From Gracilaria vermiculophylla (lineage: Eukaryota; Rhodophyta; Florideophyceae; Gracilariales; Gracilariaceae), in NCBI GenBank assembly GCA_019155205.2, contig JAHNZQ020003150.1:1554490-1577385 (forward strand): a stretch of 22,896 nucleotides of DNA, written 5' to 3'. Within the stretch, counting starts at the first letter, position 1; each line of letters opens with the position of its first letter. The notes below the pieces were generated by a model. That model was not told the DNA's origin. It saw only the letters and a program-made list of their open reading frames with translations, and searched no databases. Shown here in pieces: positions 16,155-22,896 of this stretch. A program made the position numbers and the translations under genes.

Positions 16155-18041
16155 ATGGCGGCGGGCAAGGTGTCGACGCCGCTGGCCGAGGTGCTGCTGG
16201 TGGCGCTCATCGCCTTCTCGCTCCTCTTCGACGCGCTGCTGCACCGCCTGGAGAGCTGGATCAACCGCCGCCACCCCCACCTGCGCGCCGCCACGCGCGT
16301 GTTGTACCGCGAGCTCATGCTGCTCGGCGTCGTGTCCTTCCTCTTCCTGGTGTACGAGACCGTGGCGCGCCCGCGCGGCGCCACCGTGCTGTCCTTCGAG
16401 TTTGCGCACGTCTTCATTTTCCTGCTCGCCGTCTTCTACACCGTCGTCGTCGTCGCCGCCATGGCCGCCAGCCTGCGCATGTCCGCTCGCTGGAAGCGCA
16501 TGGAGCGCGTCGACCTCCAACGCTACGTCGCCCTCAAGTGCGCCTACGACGACTTGCGCGCCCGCATCCGCGATCACGCCGCCGCCCCCTGCCGCCTGCT
16601 CCCCTGGTGGTTCCCATCGCTCGCCCGCATGCGCCGCTTTCGCGCCCTGCACGAGTTTGTCGCCTTCCACGACATCCGCTTCCAGCTCATCTACTTCCGC
16701 CGCCTGCCGGAGCACGTGCGCATCGCCTCGCTGCTGCGCCGCGTCAAGTCCGCCACCTTTCTGCAGCTCGTCGACACCCATTGGTCGCTGCGCCTCATCA
16801 TGCTCGCCGTCATCCTCATCGACATTGTGCGCCGCGCCCTCACGCGCGATCGCCTTTCTTTCGCCGATGTCAAGACCACCCTGCGCGCTGCGCCTCCCTC
16901 TCCCGCTTCGTACGAGCCGGACGCGCTCACCCCGGCTTTCATCATCGCCGCCGCCTTTGCGCTCTTCCTTTTCTGCCAGCTGCTTTCCGTCAAGATCAAT
17001 CGCATCTACTGGGAGCTGGCCAAGCACCCGCGCGTCTACCTTCCCGCCGCCGCCTCGCCGCTGCCCCAACCGCAGCCCACCGGCCACGACCTCCCGCCCG
17101 TGCCGCCGCACGCCACCGTCTTGACGCTGCCCGTGCCCTCGGATGAGGAGGTGGGCGCCTGTCGCGGCTCCACATCGACGTCGACGTCGCCGTCAGCCTC
17201 CGATCGCGACGACCGCGCCGCTAGCTCTTCGCCCGCGCTTTGCGACGCCGCCGCCCGTCGGCCGCCCCGCCGCAAGCGCGCAACCACAAGCGGCTCCGAC
17301 GCGCCCGACGCGCCCGCCGCGCCCGCCGCGCCCGCCGCGCCCGCCGCGGCTTGCAATCGCGCGGAGGAGGAGGCGCCGCGCGCGGCGGCGCGCCAGCGCT
17401 ACCCGGCGCTGCTGGTGCGGCTGCTGCCGGCGCTCGGGCGCGAGCGCAGCGCGGCCGAGCAGCTGTTCTGGTTGGCGTCGCACCGGCTGTTCCTGTACTG
17501 CGTGGAGCTGACGCTGTTCTTCTCGACGGTGCTGGTGGCGGCGGCGCTGGCGTCGCTGGCGCTGCTGCTGCTGCACGGGCGCGCGCTGACGGCGGTGCAC
17601 GTGGCGTCGTTCGCGCTGCCGCCGCTCACGCTGGCGTCCGTGCTGCTGCGCATCGCCGGCATCATCAAGCGGTACGTGTTTGTGATCCACAACGCCGAGC
17701 TGGCGCCCGGCGGGCTGGCGGCGCGCGCCGTCGCCGGCGCGCGCGCGGCGGCGGCGGCGCGCGCGGCGCGCGCGGCGCGCGGCGGCGGCGACTCGTCGGG
17801 CGACGACTCGGACGGCGAGGACGAGCAGGCGGCCATGGCGCGGCGCAGCACGCTGGGGCGGTACTTCCGCGGGGAGGCGCGCGCCGGGCACGTGATGGGG
17901 GTGGACGGGGACGGGGCGGAGGGCGCGGGCTCGGACGAGTGGGCGTGCGAGCGGCGGGCGCGCAAACGGGCGCTGTTGTTGAAGGTGCGGGCGCGGCGCA
18001 GGGCGTGGCTGGACGGGAGCGCGACGGGGCTGCCGGTGTGA
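16155..18041 (+). CDS. MLO-like seven-transmembrane protein
   Basis: Membrane protein of the MLO family; plant members act at the plasma membrane in calcium-linked responses, powdery mildew susceptibility and tip growth. ATG 16155 is the first after in-frame TAG 16104; TGA is at 18039; 628 codons, no intron needed. Hydrophobic segments lie at about 11-30, 52-68, 83-107, 213-228, 259-282, 440-473 and 481-508. Spacing fits MLO: short first loop, about 100-residue second cytoplasmic loop, paired helices 4-5 and 6-7. Family-like motifs are ESWINRRH...ELMLLGVVSFLFLVYE, FVAFHDIRFQLIYFRRLPEH, LLSVKINRIYWEL and EQLFWLASHRLFLYCVELTLF. The third cytoplasmic loop (283-439) is much longer than in plants, rich in Ser, Pro and Ala. 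The C-tail (509-628) is Ala/Arg/Gly/Asp-rich and ends in a basic helix (599-620) that might replace the calmodulin-binding site. No frame damage is seen. Confidence 0.8.
   Translation: MAAGKVSTPLAEVLLVALIAFSLLFDALLHRLESWINRRHPHLRAATRVLYRELMLLGVVSFLFLVYETVARPRGATVLSFEFAHVFIFLLAVFYTVVVVAAMAASLRMSARWKRMERVDLQRYVALKCAYDDLRARIRDHAAAPCRLLPWWFPSLARMRRFRALHEFVAFHDIRFQLIYFRRLPEHVRIASLLRRVKSATFLQLVDTHWSLRLIMLAVILIDIVRRALTRDRLSFADVKTTLRAAPPSPASYEPDALTPAFIIAAAFALFLFCQLLSVKINRIYWELAKHPRVYLPAAASPLPQPQPTGHDLPPVPPHATVLTLPVPSDEEVGACRGSTSTSTSPSASDRDDRAASSSPALCDAAARRPPRRKRATTSGSDAPDAPAAPAAPAAPAAACNRAEEEAPRAAARQRYPALLVRLLPALGRERSAAEQLFWLASHRLFLYCVELTLFFSTVLVAAALASLALLLLHGRALTAVHVASFALPPLTLASVLLRIAGIIKRYVFVIHNAELAPGGLAARAVAGARAAAAARAARAARGGGDSSGDDSDGEDEQAAMARRSTLGRYFRGEARAGHVMGVDGDGAEGAGSDEWACERRARKRALLLKVRARRRAWLDGSATGLPV
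17301..17345 (+). repeat. 9-bp coding minisatellite (Ala-Pro-Ala)
   Basis: Five tandem units of GCGCCCGCC (the first with GAC as last codon) encode Ala-Pro-Ala/Asp repeats at about residues 383-397, in the long third cytoplasmic loop of the MLO-like protein. Units are in frame, so copy-number change would keep the protein open. Confidence 0.9.
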
Positions 18042-18075
18042 TGCGGGGCGGCGCTTGCGCGGTGTGCAGCCTGTT

Positions 18076-18156
18076 GTGGTCGTTTTCGATACTTGGGACG
18101 TGGTCGTTTTCGATGGCTGGTACTGACTTGGACTGTGCCTAATACTTTACATGTAA
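18076..18156 (+). other. 3' end region of the MLO-like gene
   Basis: GTGGTCGTTTTCGAT occurs twice (18076-18090 and 18100-18114), 24 bases apart, just after the stop codon. TGTAA at 18152-18156, about 110 bases after the stop, is the polyadenylation signal used by many green algae. In a genome of unknown identity this is only suggestive. Confidence 0.3.
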
Positions 18157-21100
18157 ATGATTGACTGTACTTTATGGAAGAAGAGCAAAGTGAGCGAGGC
18201 CGGAGTGGCAAGCGAGGTGGACGCTCAAAGGCGTTGAGGCAGCTCAACTTTTGGTGCAACACGGGGTGGCACCACTGCTTTGGGGTGAAGGAAGCAAGTC
18301 GGGGACAGAGGCAAACAGGCCGAGTGTTGAACAGCGGGGGATGGATGCATCAAGATTTTGGCGACGGGGGTGAGCGACGAGGTTTTGGCATCCGGCGGCA
18401 CGGGGTGTTACGATGGGGAGCTGCACATAAGGTACGCTGGCAGCGCGCGCACAGCACACAGAAATGATTGACGCAAGATTGAGCAGGGGTGGTGAGACAG
18501 TGGGTGGGGGCGGATCGGACGAAAGGGGGTGTGGAGGTCAAATCCAAGAAAAGTGCTGAGCGACTGGACGATCTGTGACCGGCGATAACGATAAGTGTGC
18601 GTTGTGAAGGATTACGAAGATAATTGGGCCAGCGGCCAACGGCGTTTGGGTGAGCGCAGCGGCATTGGCGGCGGACACGTTGGACGCGGGTGCATGCAGC
18701 AGCTGTTCACGGTGCAAACGAGTGAATGAATGGTGCGCCTCGCGCGCTCCACTGTCAAGCGCGCAGTGCCGTACTACCGACACCAGCGGCCAAGTCAGCC
18801 GAACGCGCAGCGCCACTTGTCCAACGACATGGCGCACTGTCAGCACGCACCATTTTGAACCACTCTCGCGCGGCGATGCTCTGCCATTCGCTCGCCACAT
18901 GCTCCACACAGCTTGCGCAGCCTGTGGCAGCGCAAACCATCCCTCGCGCGCACCCATTGCAATCCGTTCATTCAACCCCCCGCACCGCAACGTTCGCAGA
19001 AGCGAGCCCATCGAGTGTGATGAATTGCATGTTCCTGCGGCACATGATACCGTTCATGATTGGGACGCGCGTGCTCGCCGCGCATTGTTCCATCCACACA
19101 TCCTTCTTCTGCCGCGTCTGCGCAGCTGTAGCACTTTGCAACGTACCCGACGCCGTCTGCTCTCATGATGCGCCCGCACCGTCCACGCTGGCACGCAACA
19201 CATCTCGTGCATCCACCTCGCTTCTCGCATTCGAAATTCGAAACACTTTGATTGCCAGTTTAAATGACTCCCTTATCTCTTCCAATCGCACACGCGTAGC
19301 ACTGATCGAGTGAAGAGAGCCTTCAACAGATGAGCCATGTCCAGCAGCGCAGCGTTTGCACTTCATCACGTTTGTTAGTCATTCATTCCACCCAGTTTTG
19401 ATTCCCTTTAGACACGAATTTCGGTACAATTTGACACACTTTGGGAGCACATGCGACACGTTCACCTGTTGCACAGTCCCAAAACGTACCTACAACACAA
19501 CCGGTAGAAGACGTGGCGCCAAGTGAATACACCATCAGAACCAGTGCATGAGGCAGCAGTTTTCCGACTGCCTAATGGTGTGCTCCAGAATGGCAGCACA
19601 GGCGGCACAGCCGTTTGCTTGCTATGAAAATGCAGTGCCAAGCATGTCATTGTCAGAGCTGTTTTGAACTTTCTCAATTTCAAAAAGTATCACCAAGGCC
19701 TGGAAACGACGCAATCTGCACAACGCCCGTCGTCTTCTATTTACTTTTTTTCTGTGATAACTTGCATGCAATGAGCGCTTTCAGGCGCTTATCCGTGAGT
19801 TTGGCTAAGGAGTGAATCATGTATTATAGCACCCGCTTGCGCCCCTGTCGACAAATTCCATCGACAGACTCGAAAATGAATGCAAGATTTCAGACTTGCA
19901 TGCAATAACGCGAGGAAACGATTCCATTCGCAAAAGTTTTCCAGTTGCAATGCTTCCAAATTTAAAAGCCTTTCTGAGCGATGTTTAGAACTCATGAAAC
20001 ACATCACGAAATGATATTGATTTCTCGAAGAGTTTCATAGCACGCAAACGACGTGAACGTCCAAGCGCCCAGACGTCGAGAGTAGCACTATCACGCCATC
20101 GCTTCTGCCAATATAATTCAGACGTCTCCTTATCTTTTCGTGTGTTATAACATCCTTTCCACCCTTATCAAACCCCTTCGTTCCACACTTCTGTAATTTG
20201 TAATTTGTCATTACTCCTTGCCCTGTTTCACTTTCTCGTACTTCGCTCAGTTGTTCTCCTCACGTGTCCTAATCATCCTATGTCCGACTATTTTCTCTAC
20301 TTTTCATTACGGCTTTCCCAAATCCTTCAAAACAGCTAGAAGCGCGATAATTGCATCTTGTACAATACTATTGAGTAGAAGCATACCTAAGTAAGACGAT
20401 AAAAATTTTGCCCACGACTCGCACAATACGTCGAAACGCTCGCCAAACTCTTCCGATTTCATGATCAGACATCGCAGTGTACTGCGACTGAGCAAAAGCA
20501 ATGCGCTGTTCTGTAAAATGGCCATGAACTTCATCGCAACAGCAATGGACGCAGTTGATTCGCATAGTCATTTACTTCCCCGAGTCTCAGATTCACATCC
20601 AAATCTCTTCCTACAAAAAAGAAACGGCCCACAGTCTAAGCACTTCTGCTTTCTACCATTGTTTCTCGGATTTTGAACCTTTACAGGTTCGAAGCTCCCG
20701 AGCATAATTCCTTTACTTCGGGCGGAAGCGCTGGCGCACTGCTGGGTAGAGAGTAAGCAATAATCAGGACCAAGGTCCTGCGCCATCTTTCTCGAGGTTC
20801 TTCATTCGTCAGCGTTTGCCATCACTTTACTGTCAGTTCTCTGCCGCAATGCGTCCTTTTGGTTTTGAGGTCTTTTGATGGATACAACGTATTAACGAAC
20901 AGCCAGCTTTCGCAGCCCGAATCGATCCAAAATTGCAACGTTGCAATTCTTCTTCTTGCAGCTTTCCCCCTGATCTCAAAACAGTATCTTACCATACTGC
21001 ACTATTCAGAGTCAGCGAACAAAGTGTTTCATACGGAAAAATTGTATTCGATATTCATTCCAAGTACAATTAGCAAAAGAAGATTGTAAATTGTTACGCA

Positions 21101-22713
21101 AAATGCTCTCAAGAGAGAGAAAACAGGGAAAACATGGCTCCCTACGTCATATTTTTACCAAATTATAATATAACCAACCTTATTTTTTTTTTCAAGCTTC
21201 CAGGCAATCCAAGCACTTTACAAGGTACATAAATGGGCTTTTCAACTTTTTTGAGGGCACCAGAGTGACATTTTCTGTGAGTTAATTCGTATGGGTTTTT
21301 AAAAACCCTTTCAGTTTCATATCTAATTATTTCTGCTTTGAGGTATTTTAAGGGGCAAATGGCGTCATAGAAAACTTCCAAACATAAAGAAAACTATTCT
21401 GCAAGTTTTTATTTGTGAAAAAATGCTTACAAAACGTTTGGCTGGCGGTTGGAAACAGCACGTACTTACGCGCGCTTCTACTAAACGAAAGTAACTTTTT
21501 GACGCAAAAGCAGTTTTTCGCTGAAGAGTTCATTTTGCGTAACAAATCCAATAGTCATAGATGATGATTACTTATTTCAAAACGTAGTGTAATTGCAAAA
21601 CTACAACCAGTAATTGACGAAAACGTAGTCTTCATATCGATGTTCCCTGGCAAACTCCCATTGAAAGCTTATATCAAACACGAGCTATATTTATAATGAA
21701 CACGTATCCATTGTCGTACATAAATTGGAAGATAAACATCAATTGAAAAAATTATCCATAACAATGCCTAACTGTATAAAGTCATACTAATAATCTTATA
21801 TAATTTTAAATTTTCTATGCGTGAGAAAATTTGTTTTCAAAATGTACTTGAAACTTATATTTTGATGAAAAACTTGTGTTCAAGAAGATTTTGAATTTCC
21901 ATATACAAAGTGCAACCAAAAGGCACAGAATCTTATGTCAATGCAAGGATAGCATGATGTTGATAATATGAGCAACTCTGCTAGAGGAAGTTGTACGGTG
22001 CCGGAAAAAAAGTGATTCAATTTAAATCGCGGTATATTACGAGGTAGTTCGCGCAACGCACAGGCAAGGCTGAAAATATTCAGACATGTCTGCATTAGAG
22101 AGATTGCAGTAATAATAAAATATAAAGGTCGACTCCCAGAAAACGGACTGTGGGACACGAAAGCAACCTCAGTAGGCCATCTGAGGTCTTTGTGCTTGTA
22201 ATTTTGGCCCGAAAAGCCTAGACGATGTTGGCTTTTTTTCTGTAGCGTTTTCTATCAACACATGAATTTTTTAGACAATAATATATTACGTACACAATGC
22301 TTTGCAAGGTAACTTTCCCAGATTGCTTACAAAGTTCACTTTATTTTTCTAGAAGTTCATTTTAATGTCATGGTTTACTTAGTGTGACGTTGAAAAATAG
22401 TTCATTGACATCGCTAGGATTCTTTGGAAGCTGTCCAGCTCAGCTTGCTGTGCTGGACAAGTAACAACTTTGTTCTAGATTTCTACAAGGCGGAGCATCT
22501 TAAGTCTATGTAACGGCGTGGTGCTCTCGATAACAAGAGGCATCGAAAATGAACTCGAGAACAGTTTTATTCAACCTACCGTCTAGCTACTCCTTTTCAT
22601 TTCACTGGTAGCATCGCACCGTTCCGGCCGCTGTCGTCACCCCGACAGAAGAGGAAGACCGCCAACTGCCGTTGTTCACCGATTTGTAGATGTAGGGAAG
22701 GCGCCGACATATA
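18157..22713. other. Intergenic region, no recognised gene
   Basis: About 4.6 kb. It is moderately GC-rich to about 19.4 kb and AT-rich beyond about 19.7 kb. Overlapping open frames exist near 18538-19011 (minus) and 18726-19313 (plus, 195 codons, Ala/Ser/Cys-rich), but neither carries a known motif and they compete for the same bases. The 20085-20330 stretch is strikingly pyrimidine-rich on the plus strand. Short minus frames at 20307-20534 and 20568-20786 look protein-like but remain unassigned; intron-containing or diverged genes could be missed here. Confidence 0.4.
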
Positions 22714-22773
22714 CAGTGCGTTTCAATGACATATTTCCCTTCAGAAGTGCGCCAAAACTGTACTGTAGACTAG
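22714..22773 (+). repeat. Third Tc1-like terminal sequence (copy C)
   Basis: CAGTGCGTTTCAA... to ...GTAGACTAG follows copy B (from 13556) and the reverse complement of copy A (from 946) closely for about 60 bases, and follows TA at 22712-22713. After GTAGACTAG it departs from the other copies, so it is not the start of the same full element. It may be an internally deleted, non-autonomous derivative that continues beyond the window. Confidence 0.85.
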
Positions 22774-22789
22774 TGTCTATCTGACCAGC

Positions 22790-22825
22790 GACCTCATATG
22801 AGGTCAAATGACCTCATATGAGGTC
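22790..22825. repeat. Two tandem perfect palindromes
   Basis: GACCTCATATGAGGTC is a perfect 16-base palindrome. It occurs at 22790-22805 and again at 22810-22825, 20 bases apart, separated by AAAT. It lies 17 bases inside copy C of the Tc1-like terminus and is absent from copies A and B. Confidence 0.95.
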
Positions 22826-22896
22826 AATTTTAATTACTTTGTAGTTAGGTGAAAACATTAAAACTTTTCCCAATTATTTTTTGTTCTGATATCCTC

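Noticed and set aside
15930..17111. A 393-codon minus-strand frame
   Set aside because: It is the antisense shadow of the MLO-like gene, low-complexity and without motifs.
15317..17146. A 609-codon forward frame overlapping the MLO-like gene
   Set aside because: It is almost entirely Arg/Ala/Pro, as expected for an off-phase frame in very GC-rich DNA. It overlaps a frame with real membrane segments and family motifs.
17193..18262. Long minus-strand frames of 232 and 287 codons
   Set aside because: Shadows of the GC-rich 3' half of the MLO-like gene. Their composition follows the GC skew and no domain is seen.
18726..19313. A 195-codon forward frame after the MLO-like gene
   Set aside because: No motif or membrane pattern, and a competing minus-strand frame (18538-19011) covers the same bases. 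Not enough to call a gene.

Overview
The window looks like nuclear DNA of a eukaryote, most likely an alga or another protist. It holds one intact gene, a GC-rich open reading frame of 628 codons for a seven-helix MLO-family membrane protein (16155-18041), with no intron needed. Around it are decayed eukaryotic transposons: a Ty3/gypsy LTR retrotransposon and several Tc1-like DNA transposons. MLO proteins are best known from plants and algae. The species cannot be named from this sequence. There are no tRNA, rRNA or CRISPR features that I can see.

Layout. 1-152 is unassigned. 153-946 is a truncated minus-strand Tc1-like element. 1283-1651 is a partial or solo LTR of the gypsy family seen further right. 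1652-3968 is AT-rich and holds no recognisable gene. 3969-4768 is a second, different Tc1-like transposase pseudogene, cut off by the 5' LTR of the gypsy element. 4769-13352 is that element: 5' LTR, gag, protease, reverse transcriptase, RNase H, integrase with a C-terminal chromodomain-like end, a 2.3 kb pol-to-LTR region with an antisense reading frame and a 100-N assembly gap, polypurine tract, 3' LTR. 13556-14835 is a full-length but dead Tc1-like element of the same family as the left fragment and in the opposite orientation. 14838-16154 leads into the MLO-like gene and becomes extremely GC-rich. 18042-22713 has no recognised gene and turns AT-rich from about 19.7 kb. The last 180 bases begin a third end of the Tc1-like family, followed by two perfect palindromes.

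How the parts relate. The retroelement genes would normally act together as Gag particle, protease, reverse transcriptase and chromatin-directed integrase, but this copy is inactive: pol carries at least five in-frame stops and two frame changes. The Tc1-like copies have lost start or catalytic codons. Most lesions that can be read by comparing copies or conserved motifs fit C-to-T or G-to-A transitions. Only the MLO-like gene appears functional.

The most interesting points are the MLO-like protein, with its long low-complexity third cytoplasmic loop and an abrupt change of third-base preference at an alanine/proline repeat, the antisense frame inside the retroelement, and the palindrome-bearing Tc1-end relic at the right edge.
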